In this document: piece by piece, positions 34,279 through 45,202 of the stretch
Numbering within the stretch: the stretch's first letter is position 1
Layout of the letters: every line of letters begins with the position of its first letter
Assembly: GCA_020466095.1 (NCBI GenBank)
Contig: CM035809.1
Span: forward strand, 21,616,139 to 21,680,138
Length of the DNA: 64,000 nucleotides
Direction of reading: 5' to 3'
Source: Chlorops oryzae
Taxonomy: Eukaryota > Arthropoda > Insecta > Diptera > Chloropidae
Made by a program: the position numbers and the translations under genes
Notes under the pieces: model-generated
Told to the model about the DNA's origin: nothing
The model's database searches: none
Seen by the model: the letters and a program-made list of their open reading frames with translations, nothing else

Positions 34279-34690
34279 TTCTTCACAGGCCCCAATGATG
34301 AAAATTATTTACAATACACATTTGTTTTGCATGTTGTATATAACAACTCAAAAGACAGAACTTTACGAAGAAACGATTGGCCGGTTGGTCGCTGTTTTCA
34401 TGCCATTGGTTCATTTTGTGATGTATCGTTCAACCACCTTTGTTCGCAAAACTTGAATAAGTGTATGGCAAGAGCAAATTGACTTTCAATATGGTAGACG
34501 TCAATTTATTTGTAAGTATAAAATTAATTTAAAAGAATTATGGCGGACTTTCTGGTCTTTCATGTTGATTATTACTTGTTGATTTACATTAAAAACGAGT
34601 TATCGTGCAATATTGTTCCATTAATGAAAATTGCATTAAAATTATGAATTACTTATCACGAGATCATTTGTTAGTCGTTCGTAATTATCC
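34279..34690 (+). pseudogene. Small unknown ORF, damaged copy 1
   Basis: The same sequence occurs at 52193-52612, where it is an open frame of 79 codons (see that entry). Here a change at about 34420 (GTGATGTATCG against GTGTATGTATCG) shifts the frame and the product ends early. Both copies start after a TTCTTCACAG acceptor-like tract. The upstream sequence differs completely between copies. Confidence 0.6.
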
Positions 34691-34699
34691 AAGAAATCG

Positions 34700-35800
34700 C
34701 TTTTCTCACAACACTTACTTCTTCATTTTGATTAAATATTTTCAATCCCAAAATTATATTAGGGGTATTCATTAAGCCGTTGGAACATATTGAAGTTGGA
34801 AAATAGGAAAATTTTAACTGTTTAGAAATATGTGTAAGCTACAAAAAAAGTTTTAAAATTGTTAAAGAAGTTGCAATTTTCCAACTTTCCAACGTTTTTA
34901 ACACCCATTTGTTGATGCCCCTTTAATACGCCATAATTTCAATAAAGATGTAGTTCATAAGGTAATAGCAGTTCTTCAAATACAAATCTATAAAAACAAC
35001 AGGGATGTTTTCGTTGTGGCTTGTACGCCTAAATGATAAAAGTTGTTGTGAATACAGAAATTGTAATATCAACTAATGAATGCAAAATCAAATTTTTGCG
35101 AATTTCGCGTAATGTGGTGATGGTAAAAAATTAACCATAAGTGACGACTTTATTTGGCGGCAAAATACACAATCAGAAGACGCAAAAAAAATCATTTTTG
35201 TATACAGATGTGAGAATAAGGGAAATAGTGTTTTTTTTTTAATGTGTAGGATGATGGCCATAGTTATAGCGATGTCGCAATTTTTTTCCGCGAAATCTTA
35301 AGTCTACATAGTGGCTATATGCACACCAAATTTCAATAAGCTGGGATGTATAGTAAAAAAGTTATCCAGGAAAAACGTTAAAAATCGTGATTTTTGAAAC
35401 TTCTGAACCACTTCCCACGACCCAAGAAGGGACTACGAAAAAAATTTGTATACAGTTTTTCGGACATTTACCTGGTTCAATTCTATGCCAAATTTCGATA
35501 TGATACCTTTCATGGCTTAAGTGAAAAATACGAAAAACTTAAGTGTGACCGACATGCAGGTAAACATAGCTAGATTGACTCCTCTCGTCACCCTGATCAA
35601 GAATATATGTATATGTATGTCTATATCTATCGCGACTCCTTTGCTCTGTTACATACTCCGTGCCAAACATAATATACCAATTACTTCGGAAAAGGTAAAA
35701 AAATAAAAAGCAACTGAAACGGTTTTAACACCGCATACTTTGCATTTTTTTTTATTGATGAATCACTTTTTTCCACACTCTTACTGTTAATCGCCGCATT
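34700..35800. other. Spacer with a transposon-like patch
   Basis: No gene. Near 35270-35640 phrases such as CACACCAAATTTCAATAAGCTG, CCTGATCAAGAATATATG and CATGGCTTAAGTG resemble the dispersed fly repeats described at 30285, so an old non-coding element is likely. Confidence 0.4.
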
Positions 35801-35804
35801 AACA

Positions 35805-37144
35805 TTTGAATTTGCTTAAAAATTTTTAATTTCCTAAACATTTTCCTCAGTGTAGAGTTTATCACAAGAAGCATACATACATGCACAAGCATCAATGCCC
35901 ACCCCAGTTTATAAGTTAAAATAACAACTTTGTTAGATATACTTTAATTTCCCATACTTCTGTTTTAAATATATAACTCTTCACAATTATTCAATATAAA
36001 TTATTTACTTTCTTTTGCAGATAAATTTAAATGTCACAAATGTGGCAAACAATTTGCACGTATGCAGTCTCCCGCACAACATAGAGATATATGTCTTGGC
36101 AGTGCAGAGGTAGCGGGTAGTGAAAATTCAGGTGGTTTAGCAATGGACATCGTGAGTGATGTGCAAGCGGAACAATTTTGTGATGATAGGACCAGTGGGT
36201 CAGATATCACCATGGAAAAAGATTTTGAGATTGAAAAGATGGCGTTAGAACAGCAATCTGATCCATCTGCATTTAAAGAAATAGATGCCATCAATGAATT
36301 TATGAATATTGATGTTGGATCAGATTTCGAGGTTGAAGATGATTATGAATACGTTGTAGAAACGAAAATAGATTGGGGAGTTGCTATATCCATAAAAGAA
36401 AAATTCGAAACCCAAAAGTTCAAAAATGCGGTAACAAAAACCGTTGCAAATATAATACAACGACATAATAATTCTCGCTATACGTATGAAAGAATTAACA
36501 AAAAATTCGCACTGATCGTTGATCAGTTTCCGAATGGTGTGGTCTCTTACAATCTAGCGATTGTAAAAGAAATTAATGGGCCCCATAAAGATATTATTAA
36601 TGTGAATGCAGTTAAATCAAAAGGATCCCTGGAATCTACTTTTAATTTCTTTTGCCAATCCCTAAGTATTGTTCAGGTATGCAGCTTTAAAATTGCGGTG
36701 TTGGTGTGTGACTGCTCACCGGCAAATGTTCATGCAATTAGAGCTTTGTCACGTAAGAAACCTTATATTCATTTAAAGACAAATAAGATTCCTATCATCA
36801 TTCATATGTTTCATTTGAAGAACTTTGAATGTGTAAAAGATGTTACACGTACGCTTCAAATTCCCTTCCCAATACCTCATGCAGACACGTTAATCATCCC
36901 AAATGATCTAACAGATATAAGGGATAACGTGATGGTCTTTTTAAATGATTTTGTCGGGACAAGGTATACTCACACTTTAGTGAGGCATTCCATAAATAAT
37001 ATGGCAAAATTTTTGGCTAAAATGCTTACCGAAGTTGATTCATTTGCAATCAATAGTATTAGCCAGTCAAATATTGAGTCATACTCAGGAATATTCAGAA
37101 ATGATCCTGTAATAATTGCTGACAATAACAAAACTTCCGCTTAA
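35805..37144 (+). pseudogene. Family A gene, copy A2, truncated at the C-terminus
   Basis: The coding exon starts at 36021 after TTTCTTTTGCAG. The upstream 200 bases equal the complement of 49405-49640 beside copy A4, so an intron and the end of a family D exon came along. The frame is open for 360 codons from 36062. It holds the C2HC finger (start DKFKCHKCGKQFARMQS), one D-V-Q-A-E-Q acidic repeat, ALIVDQFPNG, NLAIVKEINGPHKDIINVN, VCDCSPANVHAIR, and ISQSNIESYSGIF. After DNN (37130) homology ends and an unrelated KTSA plus stop follows, so about 18 C-terminal residues are replaced. This is the longest unbroken family A frame in the window. Confidence 0.75.
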
Positions 37145-38085
37145 GATCAATTAAATTTAATGGAAAATATCTCATGACTTTTTTGGTTTATTTTACTTTT
37201 TAATAGCTTCAGATACTTGGGTCTTACTTTGTATTGAAATGCGATGAGCAATGCGATGCAATATCTAATTCAAGACGCGTCGGAACGATTTTTATACCTT
37301 TTTGATTCGTAAAAATGGACTGATTTCCAAAATATCTATTACTCAATATTCTATATCTTTCTAATGCCTCATTGATTTTGATGGCTTTTCTTTATTGTCT
37401 AGTGAAAAATAGGTATATTTATTTTATTTAAACAATATAAAAAGCTATTGAAGTGTTGGAAAATCCCCCTCCCCTACTTGCGAATAGAAATAAAGTATGC
37501 AATGATTCAATGTCAATTTTCGAAGGAGTTGATTTGAATATGTTATGCATATGCTATTGTAAATTTTGAAAATTTTTGCGACGAAACTTTTAATATTCGG
37601 TTTTTTAAAAATTGACTGCGATATACCGCGATATTTATTTAAGGCTCATTAAATAAATTGTCAATCAAATGCAATACCTTACTCGCCTAAACATTTCAAT
37701 TAAATTCAATGTAGTACTTGAAGTGCATTATGATAAACTATGTTTATGTATTTTTTAAAAACTGTTGAAATATTTGAAAAATTTGCAAGGAAAGTTTTGA
37801 TTTGAAACATATCTCTATCAAGGAATCATGGTAATACTTGATAGAAAATAAATGCAATATTTTCTCTTTAATTGCATGGTTTTCCCCTCTCGTACATCCT
37901 TTTTGCAAGGATTATGCCAATTATTGCCTATTTTCATTTCAAAACGCATTTAAGTATATCCCCAAAATTCAATCATTAAAATCAAAATTGACTCATTCAT
38001 TTAGCAAATCTGCAGGACAAACAAATTCCACCTGTAATTTTGTTTTTGGCTAAATTGGAATCTAACTTGCACTTACATTCCCAAA
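37145..38085. other. Spacer, no gene seen
   Basis: AT-rich with only short frames. It holds the breakpoint of copy A2 at its left edge and the presumed promoter of the PHD gene at its right. Confidence 0.35.
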
Positions 38086-39209
38086 ATGGAGGGGCGCCGC
38101 AACAAATTGATCATTCAATTGACATCAATAATGGCACGAACAACACCATACAAACGTAAGGCTAATAATTTTAATTTTATTCTATTATATTTAATACTAT
38201 GTAATACTATGTTTTATTGTATGTTTAATGTTATGCTTCTCTTTTTCAGAAAATTTAAAACGCACAATTGAACAGGCGGAAACTGATATTGGTAAGTTGA
38301 ATCAAAAACTTTTTAATTTTAATTTTAAGTTGCAAAAAGTGCTGCATACCTTTAGGCTTCGCAATTTTTTAATGCAAATTTTAATTTTTCCTTTCTTATT
38401 TTGCAGAAACCAAACGTGCAAGATATGGTAAGTAAAATGATAAATATTTTTTATTATTTGTCAGAACTGTAAATGAATTATTAATTTATAATTTCAAGGA
38501 ATGAATCAATTGCATTCAAAAACAAAGATTTATTTACAGTTTTGCTATTCTTTCTCATAATAATAAAACATATTTCTAATTTATCATTCTTTATTTTTCA
38601 GACAAAAATATAGTAGATGGCACGGAAACAATTTTGAAGCAAGCAGCGTTCAGGCTGCTTGCAGCTAATAAAGGTTAGTAATATATTAAATTTACATACA
38701 AAATATAAAGTTTTTAAATTTTTTAAATTTTTTTTACAGCGTTGGATAACATTTTAGTCGGCGTAGGCGTTGACACCACTCCGTTGCCTAAGTTGGCAAC
38801 GGAGCTCGGTCGTCTAAGACGCAACACAGCAGTAGTCCAGTCGGTCCTAAAACGGGGGATTCCATCCCCCGTAGGGCCGTCTGGAAGTGGCTACTGCCTG
38901 TGCAACCAGGAAATTTTTCCTATTTCAGAAATTTAAATTTAATATTTAATATCTCTTCTTTTATTTTACAGGATGGTGTAGGGCCGATGGTCATGTGCGA
39001 CCATCCCACTTGCCCATTTGGCTGGTTCCACTTCGACTGTGTTCAAGTGTAAACCACGCCGAATGGGGATTGGCTGTGCTCGATATGCTACGCCGACAAA
39101 ATTTACTGTGAGTACCTTTCAATTTGTATTTTAGTATACTCTATAGTATACTCTAAAGGTATTGTACTAATACGCGCATTTCGTTTTTTTACAGTACTTA
39201 TACGTTAAT
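38086..39209 (+). pseudogene. ING-type PHD-finger gene with in-frame stop
   Basis: Seven exons: 38086-38155 (ATG at 38086 or 38131), 38250-38291, 38407-38427, 38602-38673, 38740-38909, 38972-39109, then about 39195-39209. The first four junctions have good GT-AG borders and all phase 1. The protein starts MARTTPYKQ, has a short helical charged region, an LPKLATELGRLRR stretch and then a PHD finger. Its ligands are CLC in YCLCNQ, MCDHPTCP, WFHFDC and WLCSICY, i.e. C4HC3 as in ING histone H3K4me3 readers. Two defects: the intron inside the finger starts GA, not GT (38910), and a TAA lies between FDCVQV and TTPNGDW (about 39050), one base from AAA. Introns rule out a retrocopy. No N-terminal ING domain is present, so it is a short PHD-only relative. 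A stop in a live paralogue elsewhere is possible. Confidence 0.65.
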
Positions 39210-39439
39210 CGGATGACAGTTTTATTCGACCTCTCAAACCTACGTTATAGAATACATGCAAGTCTCCAAACAATGGCAACACTACAGCTGTCAAATTAGC
39301 ATAGAAATCTAAGATCTTTAGAACGCTATGCCATGCTAATTTTTTGAGTGTCTGCTTTCATACATTTTCATACATTTTGATTTCTATGTGACAGATGGCA
39401 CTGCGGCGCAGTGCATGAGTGTTTCTACCTTAATGTCTG

Positions 39440-39535
39440 GTTGATAGTATGTTAAAGGCTGCTGGTAAGCCCACATGTACATCCAGCAGCCAACTCTGCC
39501 AAAGTAGAGCCGTTAAAAGTGTATAATTTTCATGA
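39440..39535 (+). pseudogene. Stray last exon related to family C
   Basis: Matches the complement of 44500-44590: AATGTCTGGTT(G/T)ATAGTATG, GGCTGCTGGTAAGCCCA and CCAGCAGCCAACTCTGCC are shared. There it follows the family C frame. Here it is an orphan fragment cut by the LTR at 39536. Confidence 0.55.
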
Positions 39536-40230
39536 TGTTGGGAGTCACGCCTTGACTCCAACATTAAGGTCCCCTCCTGCTCCCCCTCTGCAAACTTATA
39601 GAAGTGTTTGAATGTTGTAACTCATCAACCGGGCATGATATCCGATACTCAACAACAACAACAAGTATCATGCACAACGACCGACGATGAGCGAGCAGCG
39701 ATCAACTTGGCAGAAAGACAGACAAAAAGAAAGAACAATAAAAGACAACGACACCAGCAACGCGGAAGTGCAATTCAGCACTTATGACTGGGTCAGTTGT
39801 TCTTTGGCGAATAACTAGGTCAAATGTTCTGTGGCAATATCACAGCAGATCAACAATAGTGACAAGAAGAAAGTGCATCACATCAAAATACTATTGCGAC
39901 AGAGCCAAGTCAGCACTTTCACTGAATATAAGCGGAGTCTCGATCAACGGAAAGGGAGACTGATTGTGACCGTTCCAGTAGAAGTCTCGTCTAAGCGCAC
40001 GTACTAACACGAAGCCACGACGCTTAGATCCAGAATAGGGAAGTTTCAAGTAAATTGTCAGGAGCTAGGATTCACATATATTTCTGTTAGACATAAGGAT
40101 TACATTTTATAAATAAAAGGATTGAACATTGTCAATCTTGACTTTTATTTAAAAGGAATATAGGATTGTATGACGTGCGTACCTACCCAAGTGCCACGGC
40201 GTCATACCTTTTAATCCCCATATCCCAACA
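39536..40230 (+). mobile_element. Solo LTR, Gypsy-like
   Basis: Begins TGTTGGGAGTCACGCC and ends CCCCATATCCCAACA, giving 8-bp inverted ends TGTTGGGA/TCCCAACA of the TG...CA type. ATGA is duplicated at 39532-39535 and 40231-40234, a 4-bp target as in Ty3/Gypsy elements. Inside are (ACA)n, TGAATATAAGCGGAGTCTCG and an AATAAA near 40110. No internal region or second LTR is present, so this is a recombined solo LTR of 695 bp. Confidence 0.88.
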
Positions 40231-40671
40231 ATGATGACATTTCCCCACGACATGAATCGCCCGACTTATATTCGAAACAGTTGATCTAAGTAGGCTCCGA
40301 GAAAATATAACAACGCAAATTCCAAGGTTTCTTTTTTCCCATTTGTTCTCTTCTGAATTACTATTGATTTGTTTCTACACGAGTAAGCATCAAATATTAA
40401 ATAAAGCGTTTAAGCAGGATTACATAAGATCCTTCGCTTTTTATTCGATACAAAAAGAATGATTCATACATTTATTATAAGGAAAATAAATAAAATACTT
40501 TGAAAATATGTATATTTTAAATTCAAATTGTTAAGGAATAAATAATATTTGAAAAAGAATAGAATCATTCTTTTGAAGCCCAGCTAAAATGACGGTCCCA
40601 AGACCGTGCAAAAGAGGAGGGGATGCTGGAACTCAGCCATATATTTCCAAAAATATGGCACATTTTTGTGC

Positions 40672-41545
40672 TAAAATGCAAAGTTGATTCATTTGCAATT
40701 CTCGCTATACGTATGAAAGAATTAACAAAAAACTCGCACTGATCATTGATCAGTTTCCGAATGGAGTGGTCTCTTACAATCTAGTGATTGTAAAAGAAAT
40801 TAATGGGCCCCATAAAGATATTATTAATGTGAATGCGCAATTGAATCAAAAGGATCCCTGGAATCTACTTTTAATTTCTTTTGCCAATCCCTAAGTATTG
40901 TTCAGGTATGCAGCTTTAAAATTGAGGTGTTAGTGTGTGACTGCTCACCGGCAAATGTTCATGCAATTAGAGCTTTGTCACGTAAGAAACCTTATATTCA
41001 TTTAAAAACAAATAAGATTCCTATCATCATTGATATGGATCATTTGAAGAAATTTGAATGTGTAAAAGATGTTACACGTACGCTTCAAATTCCCTTCCCA
41101 ATACCTCATGCAGACACGTTAATCATCCCAAATGATCTAACAGATATAAGGGATAACGTGATGGTCTTTTTAAATGATTTTGTCGGGACAAGGTATACTC
41201 ACACTTTAGTGAGGCATTCCATAAATAATATGGCAAAATTTTTGGCTAAAATGCTTACCGAAGTTGATTCATTTGCAATCAATAGTATTAGCCAGTCAAA
41301 TATTGAGTCATACTCAGGAATATTCAGAATAATTGCTGACAATAACATAACCTATGCAATTCATATATTTTATGGAACGATCGATCCTGATCCTAAGGAT
41401 TAGATTCATAACAATACCGAAGCCAAACTGAAGGCCCTGGTTGAAATAAAGTTCCACCGAAGTCGAATCCGGTCTTATTTTGTGTTTTTTTGCGATTTTT
41501 GTGCATAAAATAGAAATTGTAATTCAATTTAAAATTAAATTTGCA
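40672..41545 (+). pseudogene. Family A gene, copy A3, rearranged and 5-prime truncated
   Basis: Opens with a piece of the C-terminal region (CAAAGTTGATTCATTTGCAA) joined directly to TCTCGCTATACGTATGAAAG from the middle. It then follows the family A text: HNS-type start missing, IDQFPNG present, two extra bases near 40838 (AATGCGCAATTG) breaking the frame, and an open frame 40927-41403. This copy carries IIIDMDHLKKFECVKDV where A1 and A2 read IIIHMFHLKNFECVKDV. Four residues are missing before IIADNN. The 3-prime region with AATAAA continues to 41545. Confidence 0.7.
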
Positions 41546-41585
41546 AATTATTATTATTATTATTATGTATTTATTTATGCAGATT

Positions 41586-41856
41586 TATGCGTGTGAGTGT
41601 GGCTCTGGGATATCGTAAGGGATGCGTGCTATGCTCTTGATTCCAGGGTCCGAGGTTCGATTCCCGGCACAGGCGAAACGGAGTGTAATGTTCCAAGCCT
41701 AGCACTGGTTTTTCAAAAATCGCATGTTAGGGGCACACTACATAATAAGACATACACTCACACAAACACAAGAAAACCTCCATGGTATCACAATGGGCCG
41801 ATTAACGGCCTAAGTGGCAGCCACTTCAACCTACCTACCTACCTATGCGTGTGAGT
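41586..41856 (+). mobile_element. tRNA-derived SINE
   Basis: The element 41599-41843 is bounded by 13-bp direct repeats TATGCGTGTGAGT (41586-41598 and 41844-41856). Its head contains a B-box-like GAGGTTCGATTCCCGGCAC and an upstream TAAGGGATGCGTGCTATG region in the A-box position, as expected for an RNA polymerase III promoter of tRNA origin. The tail is (CCTA)n. A second copy, including its left flank, is at 53690-53832 and is cut by the assembly gap. Confidence 0.85.
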
Positions 41857-41930
41857 ACATGTAATTTTTTGTCAAATTTATTTTAAAATTTTTCTTGTCT
41901 TTTAATTTCAGGAAATGTGTCAAAATGAAT

Positions 41931-42091
41931 ACGAAGGAAAGCGAAGCGTAATTACATTCAATTTTTATGTTTAAAACTTTGATTTTAACCGTTTTTTAAA
42001 AATATTTTTTCAGGAAGACGGGACGAGACGGAGGCGATGAGGAATCAACCCCTTCAACATCGGGTTTGCAATGGCGGATGTTCGTGTTGAA
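41931..42091 (+). pseudogene. Two orphan terminal exons of an unknown gene
   Basis: TTTAATTTCAG opens an exon reading KCVKMNTKESEA (41914-41950 region), with a weak GTAATT donor. TATTTTTTCAG opens a second exon reading KTGRDGGDEESTPSTSGLQW and ending MFVLK with TAA near 42093. The phases can join. No parent gene is visible to the left, where A3 and the SINE lie, so these may be the end of a gene broken by insertions. Confidence 0.35.
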
Positions 42092-42154
42092 ATAAGTTTT
42101 TTTTATATAAATCCGTTTTCCGCGCTTATTTTGAAGAGTTTTCTATAAAAATGA

Positions 42155-44340
42155 TACTCCTTTCTTTATGAAATTAAACATGACTTTGGACTGTAAATGT
42201 AGGAACATAGATTATACGTCATTGTCGTTGTTAGGAAATGTAAATTGCGAGATAACAACAATAAAGGAACAAGTAAACAAATCGACGGATGAACGAACGA
42301 CCAAATAATGGGCGTGCCGGCTATCGTCTTGCCGCGACACTTTTCTTTTTTGATTTCTAATCTGAAAACCGGCGATTTTCCGGCGGACACCCACAAATGA
42401 GTACATATGCAGAGAGAGTGAAATTTATAAGCACAATGCGAACAGAGAGAGAGAGGGAGAGAGAGCGCAAAATGAGAACAAAAGAGCATAAACCTACATT
42501 TGCTTTTCTACGTGTTATTGCTTAATTAATTTATGGAATTTCTGAAATATGCAAAATCAATTCGCATGATTCATTCATTTCACTTTCTTTTAGATAAACA
42601 CATTTCACTTTACAGCTTAAGATGCACTTTTTTATTTTTAACCTAAATTAATCAATGAAACTACTTTAATGTCTTTTAGCTTTGAAACATTTACAAAAAA
42701 AAAGTGAATTCACAAGATTTTCACTAAACAGCTGATGTGGAATGTGGAGAAACATTTATTGATGTGGATCAAGTCTTGTAACTTAGATTTAGCCCAGGGC
42801 TCCTTATAACATGGGTTTGACAGCTCGCGGCTCCCTATAACTAAGATTTAGACAGCTCGGGTCCTTATAACTAAGCTGTATGCGGGGCTCCTTATAACTA
42901 AGATTTATACAGCTCGGTGGTCCTTACAACTAAGCCTTACACGGGGCTCCTTATAGGTAAGATTTATTTCCAGCATCCCTCTTATAACCTAGATTTAGAT
43001 GCGGTGCTAGCTTATAATCTAGATTTAGCTCCGGTGCAATATACATACATATCCAAAAGAAATTACGAATTGATTTCGATTTTTTTAAACAAATCTCCAA
43101 ACCTCTTTTGCTAATTTTTACTGTATAGGTATATAAGAACGTCTAACGCTATACGATGAACAAAATAAATGTATAAATGATGGCAATCGGAACCCTTGCT
43201 TGCTGTTTTTGAATAAATCGGAATAGTTACTTGAGAGGCATTTACTACTCAAAAATTATTTGATTTTACGTTAACATGAATTTTGCTTTCTAATACTAAA
43301 TATATGGGCAATTTTCATACTGCTAACGCGCGCTTAAATGAATAACTTCTACTATAATTGCAGCCTTAGATATCTTGTTAGTTATACAGTTACAGTTTGG
43401 TTACATTCCTTCGAGCTACAATTCTCATTAGCATTATGCGGATTAACATATAAAAAGAGACAAAATTTTATTTTTTCCTACACCCATAAAAATGTTATAG
43501 ATTAATTTTTGAAAAATAACAATTTGTTCTCTTTGCACCAACGTTGGAAAATGGAAATTTCAGTGTGTACCTAAAATGGTCCATAAATTGTACCTAAATA
43601 AAGTAAAGTGTACCTAATATACCCAGCCGGATTTTTGTCCATAAATGGTAAATTCATTAATGTTTTCACCGAAGACATCAAGGGAAAAATTTGAGTACTT
43701 ATCAAATCTGATGACATGGTCATTTAAAGGAGATGTTATTCATACCAATTCTAATGGAAATGTCATCGAGAGAAGGTGTTATTCACTCCCGAATGATGAC
43801 ATTGTCTTGCAAAACGAGAGGTACTGATACGATGGAGTAATCTATTCCATTTCGATGACCAACCCGTGACATATATTCTTATGACGGCCAATGCCGCTTC
43901 TGTGTACATTTCATGAGAATGTTGCAATAGAATCAGGAGTAGTCGCGGATAACCACAGAAGAGCTTTCACCATTTCACTCACTAACAAAATTCCTTCATC
44001 TTGAAATTGTACCTAAAATGGACAAATTGTACCTAATGTACCTTTGAAGTGAAAAAGAGCCGAAAAAGGTACAATTTCAACTACTTTTCCAACACTGCTT
44101 TGCACGTTAAATATATGTACACTGTGGCATGTACAAATTTAATTTTATATGAACAGAGACTGCAAAAACTGTTAAAACAAAATGTCGGAATCGAAAATAA
44201 TATTTATAAAATTGATTTTTAAAACTAATTTGCAATTTTAATTTTAAATTGAATTACAATTTTTTTTTCTATTTTATGTATAAAAATCTCAAAAAAAACA
44301 CGAAATAAGACCGGAATCGACTTCGGTGGAACTTTATTTC
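42155..44340. repeat. Segmental duplication block P2, with the myosin start codon
   Basis: Nearly identical to 16083-18280 in the same orientation. It starts inside myosin exon 1 (about ten codons, on the minus strand, MFNFIKKGV) and includes the leader acceptor, GA run, minisatellite and hAT copy. It ends where family C sequence takes over (about 44340). The myosin fragment cannot make protein beyond a few residues, but any promoter in the block has been copied. Confidence 0.9.
43539..44097. mobile_element. Non-autonomous hAT element, copy 2
   Basis: Duplicate of 17484-18041 with the same CTTTGCAC flanks (43531-43538 and 44098-44105) and a few substitutions, for example TTTCAACTACTTTTCC for TTTCACCTACTTTTCC. 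Copied as part of block P2. Confidence 0.92.
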
Positions 44341-44499
44341 AACCAAGGTCTTTAGTCTGGCTTTGGCAATATTCGACGGCTTTCAACCTACGGTTTAGCC
44401 ATCTCTCCTGGGTGATATTGCTGACAATGTTGGTGATATTGCAAAAAATCACCCATTTTTAAAGTACAGTAGTAAATGGATGAATCATTCTTTTAAAGT

Positions 44500-45195
44500 C
44501 TCTAATTTGGCAGAGTTGGCTGCTGGATTCTCATTTGGGCTTACCAGCAGCCTTTAACATACTATAAACCAGACATTAGACTGTAAAACAGTAGTTGGTA
44601 ATTAAATTTTTGAATCTCTTTAAATTGGTTTTGTTGAATTGGAAAGAATTATTCATGCTGTAAATTACTTTTAATGAATTTAGGAAAAAATCATTTTGAT
44701 ATTTTAAGTGTTTGAAGTGCCGCAAGTCTATTGATATTGGTATTTCTTTAAATGTTGCTCCGAAATTATTATTAAATGTAGCATTTTCAACAAACAATTT
44801 GTTCTGCTGTGAATCGTCGCAAAATATGTGAACAACATTAATTTTTACTTTTTCTGCCAAGTAGCAGCACGCATTTAAAAATGTATCATCAGTTATATTT
44901 AATGTCGAGTAGTTGATGTGGCAGGGGAGGCAGAGATCTGAATTTATATCTTTAAAGATTGATAAATGGAACTGTGTAAATTGGCGAGGAAACTGGTCTA
45001 TTAAAACTACAAAATTTAGTTGACGTATTTTTTTTTTAATGTCTTGGGAATTTAAGTAATTAAAAATTTGAATATTGGCATTAATAATTGCTGTTTTAAA
45101 TTGTTCCGTATCTATTGCTGTTCCGGACTGGCTGTCATACAGACTTCGGTAGTATATTCTTATATACTTGCATAAGAACGATAATGAATTCTAGG
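44500..45195 (-). pseudogene. Family C gene, IDQF-domain paralogue
   Basis: On minus, from a CTAG acceptor-like site at about 45193, the frame is open to 44576 for over 200 codons, longer than its first start codon suggests. It reads IRIYYRSLYDSQSG, then QLNFVVLIDQFPRQF, HLSIFKDIN, then VVHIFCDDSQQNKLF, IPISIDLRHFKHLK. These align in order with family A (LIVDQFPNG, NLAIVKEIN, VLVCDCSPAN, IPIIIDMDHLKK). A further short exon (44580-44490) may follow TTTTACAG. No zinc finger precedes it. Probably an exon of a decayed or divergent paralogue. Confidence 0.55.
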
Positions 45196-45202
45196 TGTGT
45201 AT

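Noticed and set aside
36034..36294. 86-codon minus frame at 36.0-36.3 kb and its counterparts at 19.2 and 49.0 kb
   Set aside because: Complement of the conserved family A coding region; the + frame has the zinc finger and domain signals.
41600..41690. tRNA gene
   Set aside because: It has a B box but no cloverleaf with anticodon stem, and it is flanked by a target duplication, so it is a SINE head.
41597..41854. 85-codon + frame
   Set aside because: Lies inside the SINE and recurs at 53720 only because the SINE was duplicated.
42166..42489. 107-codon minus frame and the matching one at 16096-16407
   Set aside because: They run through the GA repeat and the myosin leader; the myosin start codon and splice acceptor explain the strand.
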